A stretch of 64,000 bases of DNA from Lineus longissimus. Its lineage: Eukaryota > Nemertea > Pilidiophora > Heteronemertea > Lineidae. Numbering within the stretch: the first letter of the stretch is position 1; every line of letters starts with the position of its first letter. The stretch spans positions 8,246,001 through 8,310,000 of the forward strand of contig NC_088316.1 of NCBI RefSeq assembly GCF_910592395.1, read 5' to 3'. A program made the translations under genes and the position numbers. The notes below the pieces were generated by a model. The model made no database searches. It was given only the letters and a program-made list of their open reading frames with translations, and was not told the DNA's origin. Below, piece by piece: positions 21,024 through 33,045 of this stretch.

Positions 21024-22377
21024 AGTAACATATCATCTATCAATATCAATATACCACTGTCGCCATTGACGTAAATATAGATAACGCCCGGAGATTTTAC
21101 TCACAAACCAGCACCCCATTTACACCAAACCCACAACATACCAGCACCCACACAATCCGATTTTTATTCCTCGAACAGCCCGCGCCACGGGTATATTCTA
21201 GTGTAATATTAAACGATGATTCAAACAATGGTAACCCATATACTAAATCATTTGATGGTAATTATTATATTTGCCGGGCATGCGAAAGGACGCTGAAAAA
21301 AGGACGCACGCCATCTTGCAACGAGGTGCAGTATAATTTCCAAGTACCTCCTTTGCCAGAGAAATTAAGAACATCCGACATGCACCTCAATAAATGTGAG
21401 GCGCATAAGCTAAAACTGATTATACCATTCATTCGTGTAGCTCACATTCCACGTTCAGCGGAATTTAAAATCAATGGCCCTCTAATATGTGTTGAGGCAA
21501 ATGTGAAAGATACCTTGAATAAGGTATTACCTGTAGATCAAGCCCTATTACCAGTTGCCCTAAAACGAAGGCCTGAATACAAGGGCAATTATGTTGAAGA
21601 AGTTGTTTCAAAGGACAAAATAGCCACTTATTACAAATATTTCAAAACAGTCAACCCACACTTCAACAACATTGATTTGAATGATGAACTAATTGATGAT
21701 GAATTACGTCATGCACTTGACTGCATCACTTTCCAGGAGGACTGGAAAAGTCAGCAAGAAACCCAAGCTTTAGCAATCACCGACAACAATAGTCCTGTTG
21801 AAGGTTCACTGTCGCCAATGGACAATAACAACCAACATGTCAAATCTGAATCCTATGAGATGCCAGAACACTTAACAGAAATAACCGATGACACAGTGCT
21901 GGATGACTTCTCCAAGGTATCCACTAGCAATGAGAGAGCATCTTTCAGTGACATAGTTGCAGAAGCTATCATCAATCAACAAGAAGCAATGGATGCAGCT
22001 GACAAGCCAGTTCTGTCTAAAAATCCCCAAAATAGCAAGCCCCATAAAGACAACATGTCAACTATCAAGATTGCTCCTGCCCATGAAGGCAACTTTCAAC
22101 ACTGGGAAACTGCAGAATATCTGGAGGAAAAGGCATTCCCTCATCTTTTTCCGAAAGGCACTGGTGGCTATATTTCAACATTTCAAAAATCTGGTGTAAG
22201 TTTCTCCAATTACCTCAAACAACGTATCTTGGGCATCGATGACCGCTTTCGTTCAGATACAACTTATTTATTTTTCCTTTACCTCATCAAAGAAAAACTA
22301 GAAATTAAACGCTCCATATCAACCTTCTTTCGTAAGTCAAAAGTTAACCGTGAGAAATATGACGTCAAATTTTTAAA

Positions 22378-23379
22378 TGAAATGGCCAATTTACAGTACA
22401 TTCGACCTCTGTGACCTTGAAAAGTAGGTCAAATCAAAGAAGACCCGGGTGACACATTGAATGGTTGTTAGAATTAGATGTACCTATGATATAAAATTGG
22501 TGCCAATCGGGCAAGTCATTACTAGGAATAATGGCATTTTGAAGAATTTAGGATTTGGCCACCTCCCTGGAGGCCAAACGGCAAATCAGATCGCACCAAA
22601 CTTCAGTACCTGAGATCACCTGACCAAGGGGTACATGTGGACTTAATTTGTGATCAATAGTCATTGCAGTTAAGAAACGTGCCATAGTTACGGCCTTACG
22701 GCGAATTTACGCCATTTGACCTCTGTGACCTTGACAAGAAGGTCAAATTAAAAACCTGTGTGACATATACTGTATGGTGGTTAGATGTACCCATGATATC
22801 AAATTGGTGGCAAACGGGCAAGAAGTTAAGGAATAATCACTTTTTAAGGTTTTTGGATTTTGCCCCCTGGTGGTCAAGTGGTGAATCATATTGGACCAAA
22901 CTTCAGTCCCTGAGATCACCTGACTAAAGGGTAAATGTGTACCAAATTTGGTATCAATAGTCATTGCAGTTTAGAAACGTGCCATCGTTACATCCTAACG
23001 GCCAATTTACACCATTTGACCTCTGTGACCTTGAAAAGGAGGTCAAATCAAAAACCCGGAGGATATATGATGCACCTTTGCTAGAAGTACCTACCATATT
23101 TTTTTCAAAATTTCCCGACTACTATTAAGGGAGATATTGCATATTTTCACTTTTAACGTTTGGCCCCCTGGTGGCCAAACCATGAAACGAATCGGACCGA
23201 AACTTGGTCTCCAAGGTGTCATTACATAAGGGTACATGTGTACCAAGTTTCACCTCAATAGCTCTAACAGTTACGAAACGTGCCCTGCTAACGGACGACG
23301 GACGACGACGACGGACGACGACGACGACGACGGACGCCACGGTATGGGATAAGCTCACCTCTGCTAAGAGGTGAGCTAA
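22378..23379 (+). mobile_element. non-autonomous hairpin-ended element, family A copy 1 (internally deleted at 5' end)
   Basis: Starts TGAAATGGCC and ends in a near-perfect hairpin (AGCTCACCTCT / AGAGGTGAGCT) followed by AA, so the last bases are GAGCTAA. It contains about three ~305 bp tandem units, each with a GACCTCTGTGACCTTG box, and an ACG-rich tract. Relative to copies 2 and 3 it lacks about 120 bp near the 5' end, between two AAATGGCC repeats. Removing it restores the Rep frame. Confidence 0.85.
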
Positions 23380-23884
23380 AAAGGCCAAATTAGTTGATAT
23401 TGAACATTCTGACATTGGTTATCGTGCTTTCAAGAATATACGTGGCACAAGCCCTTACTTTCAGGAATGTAAAAATAAAGTTTTAGCAATGATCAGTCAG
23501 TTAGGTCCGCCAAACTTGTTTCTCACTCTAAGTGCAGCTGAATTACATTGGACGGATCTTATCAAAATGCTTCTTCAAAAAGAACGCGGTATAATTGCCT
23601 CGCAGCCGGACATAGACACATTATCAAAGGCAGACAAGCGCAAACTTGTATCAAGAAATATGGTAGACACCGTCATGCATTTCAATAGTCGGATTCGAAC
23701 CCTCTTTAATTCCTTCAACAAAAGTAACATCTTCGGCAAATATCATGTTGAAGATTACTTCTTTCGAATAGAATTTCAACACCGCGGTGCACCTCACATT
23801 CATTCTCTACTATGGTTAACAGATGAGTCAAAGGAACCCATCTCCAAGTATGACAAAAGTGAAAAATCAAAAACTAAATGTATA
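23380..23884 (+). pseudogene. Helitron-like Rep segment with HUH motif, between two insertions
   Basis: This is the stretch of Rep frame left between family A copies 1 and 2. It includes SPYFQECKNKVLAMISQLG, FLTLSAAELHW and the HUH core HRGAPHIHSLLW. It is the catalytic part that would nick and ligate DNA strands during rolling-circle transposition. Confidence 0.88.
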
Positions 23885-24922
23885 TGAAATGGCCAGGGCC
23901 ATTGTGCTCACCTCATGTGGAGGAAAGATGGATAAAGAGCATGGTATTGTGTCATGTAGTGTTAGGTTTGATGTAGGTCCAAGCAATTACAATTTCCCCA
24001 AAATGGCCAATTTACAGTACATTCGACCTCTGTGACCTTGAAAAGTAGGTCAAATCAAAGAAGACCCGGGTGACACATTGAATGGTTGTTAGAATTAGAT
24101 GTACCTATGATATATAATTGGTGCCAATCGGGCAAGTCATTACTAGGAATAATGGCATTTTGAAGAATTTAGGATTTGGCCACCTCCCTGGAGGCCAAAC
24201 GGCAAATCAGATCGCACCAAACTTCGGTACCTAAGATCACCTGACCAAGGGGTACATGTGTACTTAATTTGTGATCAATAGTCATTGCAGTTAAGAAACG
24301 TGCCATAATTACAGCCTGACGGCGAATTTATGCCATTTGACCTCTGTGACCTTGACAAGAAGGTCAAATTAAAAACCTGTGTGACATATACTGTATGGTG
24401 GTTAGATGTACCCATGATATCAAATTGGTGGCAATCGAGCAAGAAGTTAAGGAATAATCACACTTTTAAGGTTTTTGGATTTTGCCCCCTGGTGGTCAAG
24501 TGGTGAATCATATTGGACCAAACTTCGGTCCCTGAGATCACCTGACTAAGGGGTAAATGTGTAATAAATTTGGTATCAATAGTCATTGCAGTTTAGAAAC
24601 GTGCCATCGTTACATCCTAACGGCCAATTTACACCATTTGACCTCTGTGACCTTGAAAAGGAGATCAAATCAAAAACCCGGAGGATATATGATGCACCTT
24701 TGCTAGAAGTACCTACCATATTTTTTTCAAAATTTCCCGACTACTATTAAGGGAGATATTGCATATTTTCACTTTTAACGTTTGGCCCCCTGGTGGCCAA
24801 ACCATGAAACGAATCGGACCGAAACTTGGTCTCCAAGGTGTCATTACATAAGGGTACATGTGTACCAAGTTTCAACTCAATAGCTCTAACAGTTACGAAA
24901 CGTGCCCTGCTAACGGACGACG

Positions 24923-24984
<62 letters not shown>

Positions 24985-25046
24985 ACGACACGGACGACGG
25001 ACGCCACGGTATGGGATAAGCTCACCTCTGCTAAGAGGTGGGCTAA
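23885..25046 (+). mobile_element. non-autonomous hairpin-ended element, family A copy 2 (full length)
   Basis: Runs from TGAAATGGCCAGGG to the terminal hairpin and GGGCTAA. It contains three ~305 bp internal units and a long (ACG)n tract (about 24920-24985). The flanks join in frame as ...TGT ATA | CAA CTG... with no duplicated bases. Confidence 0.88.
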
Positions 25047-27057
25047 CAACTGATAGACTCAATAATATCTGGAGTCCTTCCAAATGCAAATGATCCCTTG
25101 TATTCTTCAGTGAAATTTTTCCAGACCCATAATCATACTTTTACATGTCGAAAGAAGTGTTCAAAGAACCATACAACCGTCAGAAGGCCATGCATGCGAT
25201 GCAGATCAAAATAATGCACCAAAACTAACTGTCCATGGTTGTCGCTTTAATTTTCCTAAATTTCCAATGCGCCAAACTACTATCATTGATGCCCCTGATG
25301 TGAACACCGTTCCCACAGATATTTACCAACAATGGTGCAACAACTACAAGCACATACGAAAATTCATACTTCGACAAACATATGAGGCCAACTGCAACAA
25401 CACTACTGTCAATTTCACAAGGTTCGCCAATTACACCTTTGACGAATACCTGACTGCTCTAAACATGACAGATGATGATTACATCAATGCAATAAGCACA
25501 TCAGTTGCAAGCAAAGGCAGCGGTTCTGAAGTATTCCTTGAACGAGACTGTCGAGACGTCTTCACAAATAATTACAATAGAAACATTCTTGACATCCATG
25601 GTGCCAACATGGACTTGTCCTTCATCATTGACGAATATGCATGTGTAGCCTATATATTAGGTTATCTCACAAAGGGTGAAAGTGGATTGTCACGCCTGCT
25701 CAAACAAATTCAGGTAGAAAGTGCAAAGTATGGTCAAACCCCAGACAACAAAATGAAAATGTTCGGCCGAGCCATTGACAATAGTCGTGAGGTATCCAGG
25801 CCCGAGGCAATTTATCGTATGCTAGGCCTTCCCATGTGCTACAGCACAAGAACTCATCGATTCATCAATGTAAACAAACCATCTCACCGTGATGGCTTGT
25901 TACGTCCAAACATAGACAGCTTAGAGGAAGGTAACAACCCTTTCCACAACAATATCATTGACTATTGCAGAAACCGACCAGACAATCTCTCACAAATATG
26001 TTTAGCAGAATTTGCAAGAGATTATAACATTTTTCCTTGCAGTGGTACTGCAAATCTTGATGACAGTATTTTAGACAATGCTGAAACTGATGAACCCAAA
26101 AATATAAATCCTAGCTTTCCATTGAAGAACAACATGGGTTTTATATCTAAACGTACAAAGCCTATAGTAATCAGATATTATCTGAATAAAAAGGAAGACA
26201 ATGAAATTAAACGTGGCCTGTTGCTACTGTTTCACCCCTTCACGAATGAAAACGAACAAATTCACAGTCATCAACATCAAACTCTATCCCAGTTATTTGA
26301 AAAGAACTTTCAATTGATAGAAGCTATGCGTCAGCAGTTTGAGCCAAATCGTGACATTTTGGTCAATATAATGACAGCCATGGAGGATTACAATGGTGAA
26401 CCCGTTGAAAATGCTTCAGATGACGATGAAGGCAATGATTCTGATACAGAACTAGAGCCTCCTGATAAAACCTCAAACGAGGATATCAACCACTTCATCT
26501 CGTTGACAAACAACCCCAAGGACAGTAGTTCATCAAAATTACCTGACAGGTTGTCTATTTGTAAACTTACGCGAAACCTGAACTTACAACAACGTGTGAT
26601 ATTTGATGATATTGTACAACGCCTAAAAGATCCCAAACTCAAAGAGAAGCCGTTTCATTTGTACATTGCAGGGAGAGCTGGGGTAGGCAAAACCTACCTT
26701 CTCACACTTCTGGTAAAACTGGCCAAATATCTGTTAATGAATTATGGTGATAACCTAAACAAAGACACTGTTTTAACAATGTCACCTACAGCAACTGCAG
26801 CACGTCTAGTTGATGGTGTAACCATTGAAAGTGCCATTGGAATGTACCCCCAAGACGACATGCACCAAAAATCAATATTTTCAAACAATGTGACCCTTGC
26901 ATTCAAGTATGAGAATGTACGTTTACTCTGCATTGATGAAATCTCCATGTGCGGGGCCAATAAACTACATAAAATACACACTCGCTTGGAGGATATTACA
27001 GGCAAGAAGAAAGATCCATTTGGAGGTTTGTCTGTAATATGCACTGGGGATTTCTAG

Positions 27058-27879
27058 CAATTACCACCTGTTCGAGATCGTTGGATTTTTAAACAATTTA
27101 CACGCCCCAATGGTATCCAGTTTACTGCAGTCAACAAATGGAAGGTATACTTCCGAGCCTACCAATTAGATCAAAATATGCGCTCTTTGGAAGACCCTGC
27201 ATTTTCCCATTTATGTGACAGAATTGGACAGGGCCATGAGGCCCTAACCAATGATGATGTCAAACATTTAAAAGAACGTATCCAAAATTGTCCCAATGAA
27301 AATAACAATGCTCCATACATGACTGGTGACATTGCAATCATTGTCCTTGACAACATTCGCTGTCAGCAAATTAATGAACACAAACTGCAACATCTTCTAC
27401 ACACTCCACCAACAACTTTTATTGCAGAGGACAAAGTTTTTAATGCCAACAGCTATGACAGAAACAAAGTCTGATCACTACCCTTTAGCAAAACAGGCCA
27501 TTTGCCCTCTGTTCTAAATTTGAAAGAACAATGCCCTGTCATGCTTACAATCAATTTGAATAAACAAGACGGCCTAACAAATGGTGTGAGAGATTACGTA
27601 GTGCATGTAGATGAACAAAATGGCATTGTGTGGATAAAGTTCCCATCCAACATAGGCGTGCGTACAGCGAATGTTGCTAGAACAAAGTACACACCACCTG
27701 ACATTCCTGGGGCAGTGCCCATTTTAAAAGCAAATACCACTTTCAAACTTTCGGACAATCCCCAAAATAGTATTAAAATAAAACGACGGCAATTACCTCT
27801 GGTATTAGCATATGCAATAACAAGTCACAAAGCCCAGGGTTTAACACTTAAAGAAGTAATTATCGACTTCCAAAGGGAC
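27058..27879 (+). pseudogene. Helitron-like helicase, middle part
   Basis: Continues the helicase frame immediately after TAG (27055-27057): QLPPVRDRWIF, then SLEDPAFSHLCDRIGQG. A second in-frame stop TGA lies at 27472-27474. After it comes the motif V/VI region (TNGVRDYVV, LPLVLAYAITSHKAQG) and VIIDFQRD, cut at 27879 by the DIRS-like element. The same frame resumes at 33262. Confidence 0.85.
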
Positions 27880-28557
27880 TATACCTATTCCAAGTGGTGC
27901 GCCATCACATGCATGTTATGCTGATAAGATTGGGGGGTGTTGCGAATCGCAACTTGCACAACATGCAGAGAGAGCGCACTTGAGTCCCAAGCAGACAAGG
28001 GAGGGCGGTTTGGGTAAGATCACACTGTCCTTGGAATAGAATCCCTCATCTGGAGCACAGTTTGTTCCTCTCCGACATCCGTTCGTCACATCTGTCCCTG
28101 TCGTGTTCCAAACAATAATGACATTGCCGCTCAGCTCACGTGCACATGACGTCACCCCACTTTGGAAATATACCTATTCCAAGTGGTGCGCCATCACATG
28201 CATGTTATGCTGATAAGATTGGGGGATGTTGCGAATCTCCACCCACACAGACTGACTACGCTAACCCCTGCCCAGCAGGTATGCGTGTTTTATACAGAGT
28301 TTTATCCCAAACTCATCCCCAAACTCATACATATAAACAAAGCATAGAAAACAGGAAACAAGTAAATCAACTATATTTTGGCTTTATTACGAAATAGGTT
28401 TTAACACAAAATAGAATTACAACTGCTCTATATATATATGTACTGGACTGCCTAGGAAGTCTGCATGCAATTACTGCTCCAGAGACCGTATTAATCTCGA
28501 CTGTGGGTAGCCTGTATAACTGCATGACACCGGATACCCAGGCCTATACTCGAGAAA

Positions 28558-29572
28558 TTACAAACGTGGTAAGGCATTTGGTAGACTTCTCTCATTGACA
28601 AAATCCTGTTCAGCCTGAGAAACAATATTTAGATTGTGCATAAGCCTGGCATTCAAACGGGTCTGGTTAGAGCAATCTGCCCTGGTATAATGCTTAGCTG
28701 ATGCCTCTGAAGTCCAGCCAATATGTTGCATCACGGCGCCTAGGTCCCTCCCATCACCTGTGGCTGCGTGAAGAGATATTGCGCAACCTCCTCTGAAGCT
28801 GTGAGGGGTTTCCCCCTCGTCAATACCAAGGGAGCGCACGTAGAATTTAAGTCTAGCGTATATCGCTTCGTATGAGAGTGGCTTGTTTAACACTTGGCCT
28901 TTCCACACTGGACGGAACAGGAAACCACACCCAAGATTGATACCAATGGACTTTGCCACAGAAAAATACCTTTCTATAGCCTCCACTGGGCATAAAGATT
29001 TGTCCTGACACCTTAGAACCGAGAAAACCTTGGGCCTATCAATTCTGGCTGTTTTACCCCAGGTGTGCCTGATAAGGAAGCCCTCATGGTTTGGGAGTTC
29101 CTTCAGTTCTTGACAGAGCATCAGTCCAAGATCGTGGGACCGGTCGCCCCCAAAAAATAAAAGCTTGAATAGGGCCTGGTCTCTAGCAAAGATAAATGAT
29201 TCGGAAGATTCCGATTCTGATTCCAAGTGACGCTCTAAGTAGAGCGCCAACAACCTTAGCTTCGATATGAAAATGGGTTTGGCCTGTTTGGAGGTCACAT
29301 GAGCCTTGCTCTGTTCCACTTTGACTTGTTTCTGATAAATGGATATATCCTCGGAGATAGCCGGGTTACCAAGGATCTGACCCCAGGGGCGGCATCTACC
29401 CAAAGCTATGAAGATGGATTTCATCTGGGAGATTTTACTTACAACTGTGTTATAAGCCAAACGTAGAGGGCATGCGCAAAGAGGTTTCAGGTCTGTCATA
29501 AATTCACAGTCAACGTGATGAACCAGAGTTTTACCCTGGGAATCACATGCCGCCAGGAAAATAGAATTCCCC
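28558..29572 (-). CDS. tyrosine recombinase of DIRS-like element 2 (5' truncated)
   Basis: The frame starts just after the deletion junction near 29575 as SIFLAACDSQGKT and runs to 28558. It carries Arg in FGGDRSHDLG, HSFRGG, HIGW and the Tyr in KHYTR, so all catalytic positions are present. It is homologous along its length to the recombinase of element 1, with moderate divergence; the two are different families or old relatives. It lacks its N-terminal exon sequence and is out of frame with the RT stub, so expression is doubtful. Confidence 0.85.
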
Positions 29573-29963
29573 TTTGAAGTAACCCTTTAAAGGTTGAAAG
29601 AAATCCACTATTTTAACTTCGTTGAAAATCCACTTTTCCACCAACTTAGAATCTTTATCATTAACCTGATCGAGCAGTATGGACCAGTTTTGCTTTTCTG
29701 TGTGTAGCTGCCCCGCTACGAACGAATTAGGGTCTCTTAGGGAGAGTGAGTCAAGACAGTCTTGCCAGTTTTTGACCTTTGACATCCCAAACTTTTAGTA
29801 ACAGCACAGTGGGCGAAGAGAGAGAGGGCACCGAACCCCGACACTCGGTCCGCCTTGGTGACCTACGTTCGGAAGTAGCTTTTAGAGGATCGAATCCGGT
29901 GTTGAGTTCCCATCTGTCGGGTTGGAACCTCGACTGAAATTCAGAACCAGGAAAGGTCACCAA
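29573..29963 (-). pseudogene. RT N-terminal remnant of DIRS-like element 2
   Basis: Two overlapping frames encode the region before the RT catalytic core (SLSLRDPNSFVAGQLHTEKQ and FFQPLKGYFKG, matching element 1 around 11400-11580). All catalytic RT motifs are deleted. Confidence 0.8.
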
Positions 29964-30240
29964 AGCGAGTGCCAGGGTCGGACCTCTCTCTCCCGCTCAC
30001 CGGGGTTCAGTGTGACCCCATAGAACAGGAAAAGAAATCCAACCGAAACACTACCTTAAAGTTTACTGAAAATTTTCCCAACTGAGGCACATTGGTATCA
30101 AGACATTAGGCACTATATAGTTTTACTTGAAGTGATGACGTTTGAAGTCAACAACCAGAGGCGCTTACTACAAAATTTGTTTTGCTTTGTTTGTTTGTTT
30201 TTTTCAACATTACTTCTTCTTTTGACAGAATTGAAACCAA

Positions 30241-31975
30241 TTATTTATGCTCAGATTTGACTTTCGATTGGAGATTTAGGGGGCAAGAGGCCAGAAAATG
30301 CTCAGATGACCTACAGAGGTAACACAGCCTAGAGAATCCCCTGCCCCTGCCCCTGCCACGACCTCTAAAGGATGAACCACCATTATTTTGAAGCAACAAA
30401 GGTATAAGTTGCATAAGAACGTCACTGCTTTCTTTTGGCTTGTCCTTACTATTCTTGGGATCGTTATTCTTATCAATATCTTTGTCTTGAGGCTTCTCCT
30501 TGGCATCTTTCTGGCCCTTTTTTAACAGACTTCTTCCAGGCGTCAACTGCAGATTGGGCTTTCTTAGCACCCTCAGTACCCAAAAGCCGTGTTACAAGCC
30601 CATGTAAGTTACCAGATTTATCGTTCTCCCTACTGACCTTCAGAGCAATCTTGTACAGCTCCTTGTCAGTATGATCAGAGGCTACAGCCGTGTCATAAAG
30701 GCTTTCGAGGGAGGCTAGGAGGACGCCATTTGGGGTTGTTGTCCGCAAAGCCAAGGTTCTCACCTGAGAGAGGGCTGTTTGGACTGATGTGCCTTCTTGC
30801 GTCTGTCTTATGCGCTTGACCTCCCCTTCTAGGAGTTTTAGACGTACTGCTGGATCCTCATTATCAGCGTGAGGCGCCGGGACATTGTTATTGTCAGCTC
30901 CCTGCTCCACGTTGGGGGGTGCCCCTGCAGCGGCTTCTGGGGCTTTCTAAAGGAACGAGAGAAAGATCAGTTACTAATGATGTTTTGTATTGACCTTACA
31001 TTATAAGTAGGAATCCTGCTCGGGGCCCTGCCCGACATGTCATTCATAGATTGGGAGAATAATATATCCCCAGGAAAAGGTGTTTTACCACGGCATATAT
31101 TACCATAAAATCTGCCTTTTTTTTTTTTTTTTTTTCTTCCCCGCTGCTTGGAGCTGACCTCATTATGCCTTAGTGAACGTGACAGCAAATTTATACTCCC
31201 CGGGGAAAGAGTGCATGAAGATTCGGTTGGGACATCATTGGAATAACGAGCAAATTTGCATTTATAGGGAATCCCCTCTCAACTATGCAAAATATAACCC
31301 GAAAATCAAACGTCTAAGCAGGAAAACGTTGCTTACCCTCTTCTGGCCTTTCTCCTTAGCCTGACATGCCTGAAGGGTTTGGCCCGCAGGGGCTCCTGTC
31401 AAGTTTGCCTGTAGCACTGCATGGTGGACTGTTAGGCTTCGGTTGCAAATGCTGTCATCCATCTGTGCCATGCCCAGGACCGCCTGCAAATCAATTTACT
31501 GAATCGTTTAAATTTTAAGAAACATAGAATCAGAAGTCCGGCTAGATACCCCTTGGAGGTATATTCTACATGGTAGCCTAGAGACACATTATATGTTATG
31601 CTGGAGACCTACTCATAAACTTTTATTCTAGTAAAAGTCGCGCTTTAAAGGCCGTGGGCAGAATACCTACAGGTGGGGGGATGACCCATGCCCGAGCTGT
31701 CCTCCACTTACTAGAAACCGGCAAGCACAACTTACCGTAATGTCATACCCAGTAAGCTTTTTGAATTCACTGCCCAGGTCGTCGAAAGAATACGATGTAA
31801 GAGGGTATCTTCTTGACAGACTGGCGAAATTCTCTGGATCCACCTCGTCCGGATGAACTAAGCGCGCGGCGACCGGGAACATGTCTCTGCCACGTAGGGA
31901 GTGTCCCTCCTTCAACCATACCGCCGGTGTAGAGGGGTGGGCCGAAGCAGTACGATCCGAGCCTGAGGACTGCAT
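30241..31975 (-). CDS. gag-like protein of DIRS-like element 2, three exons, one frameshift
   Basis: Exon 1 is 31975-31736 (240 nt, donor ACG|GTAAGT), exon 2 is 31483-31337 (147 nt, acceptor TTTGCAG|, donor AGG|GTAAGC) and exon 3 is 30946-30241 (acceptor CCTTTAG|). Both introns are phase 0. Exon 3 ends in a Gly/Arg patch and CCHC knuckle CYLCRSSEHFLASC. A single-base shift in an A-run near 30525 separates the helical region from the basic/knuckle part. The exon layout is shared with element 1, so introns are a stable property of this lineage. Confidence 0.78.
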
Positions 31976-32734
31976 CTCGCGGAATGAACCCCAGAGTGAA
32001 AATGAGCTATGAATGTGAGGGCCTCCAAGTTGTATAAATTACCTCGTGTTCGGGTCACGTGATACATTCATGTAATTTCGGACAAGCATCGGAACCATTT
32101 AGTGCTGGCGGGTATTGTCTGGCCCTGGGCCTTTGTCATTTTGGCTGATCAATTCTATTAAGCTTTTCACACCTGACATGCCTGAGGCAAGCTTGATTAC
32201 AACATGGTTACACGATGAATTGTTGGCACATGCCGACTGAATAAAAGTACTCTGTCCATTACTGGTCATTTGAACAATCGATAACGATCTACCCGAAGGA
32301 TTAATTGGGCGCTTATTCAATCTCCACTAGTGGAACAATGTAACGCATAGCAAGGCCATCGTCTGGATTTTGCAAGCCCAAGCGTTGTCCCCCGTACTAC
32401 CATGGACCTATATGGTACTCCTCACAGGAAGAAAAACCGCGTAAATGCTGCTCGAGATAACCCTGGCACACTGCCCATGGTGAATTCAACCATGGACCTA
32501 TTATAGGTCCATGATTCAACATACGATATATAGACTTCTCTCAGAGTCCGATCGAGTCTCACACTCAAAGTCTATCCTTCGCCGTAGTAACTGACATAAA
32601 ACGTTGTCTTAAATGAATCTGTCACGAACGGCCTAATAGACCACACAGAAAAGTCTCTCCTACGACTAAGTCAGCTGCTGCCGCAAGATTACCAACTAAA
32701 TTCCCAGTCATATATCAAGGGATAAGCTCGAGCA

Positions 32735-33045
32735 CAAAGTCAGGTCTCACACAGTTTATAATCTTCAGAAGCAGAAAAACTGCCCTAAGATTACCCAGAG
32801 CACATAGCAGGATCTCACAGCCTATCTTTAGAAGCAGAAACACTACCCTAAGATTACTGTCTAGCTTCCTTCCCCAGACACATAGCAGGGGGACGACCTA
32901 GAGCACATAGCAAGGTCTCACAGCCTATCTACAGAAGCAGGAACTGCCCTAAGATTACTGTCTAGTTTCCTTCCCCAGACACATAGCAGGGGAATGACCC
33001 AGAGCACGTAGCAAGGTCTAAGCCTACGGTCTATCTCGAAAACAA
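32735..33045. repeat. three ~90-110 bp tandem repeats in the 5' region of DIRS-like element 2
   Basis: Units share AGCACATAGCAAGGTCTCAC, AGAAGCAG and CCCTAAGATTACTGTCTAG. They lie upstream of gag, in the position equivalent to the hairpin repeats of element 1. Confidence 0.7.

Larger units (their letters stand above)
21024..27057 (+). pseudogene. Helitron-like RepHel gene, Rep and N-terminal helicase part
   Basis: The frame is open from about 21024 without an obvious ATG. It has a C-x2-C motif (YICRACERTL), the region after it typical of Helitron Rep N-termini, and the HUH nuclease signature HRGAPHIHSLLW at about 23780-23815. Removing family A copies 1 and 2 joins the frame exactly (LKKAKLVD and KCIQLID). 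After 25046 it runs FFQTHNHTFTCRKK, then shifts frame near 25180 and continues as CRFNFPKFP into 25267-27057. That part has the Rep C-terminal region (YILGYLTKGESG, SREVSRPEAIYRMLG), an acidic linker, and helicase motifs GRAGVGKT (Walker A, about 26670) and CIDEISM (Walker B). It ends at TAG (27055-27057) where families normally read GDxxQLPPV. Confidence 0.85.

Noticed and set aside
24747-25053. Arg-rich and Asp/Thr-rich open frames on both strands
   Set aside because: They are translations of the (ACG)n microsatellite of family A copy 2. The same non-coding element occurs elsewhere without conserved coding.
30500-30540. Programmed frameshift in gag of DIRS-like element 2
   Set aside because: It lies in an A-run inside gag rather than at a gag-pol boundary, and element 1 has no equivalent shift in its exon 3. 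A simple indel is more likely.
32735-33045. CRISPR-like array
   Set aside because: Units are ~100 bp, imperfect and without unique spacers, and the genome is eukaryotic. They are leader tandem repeats of the retroelement.
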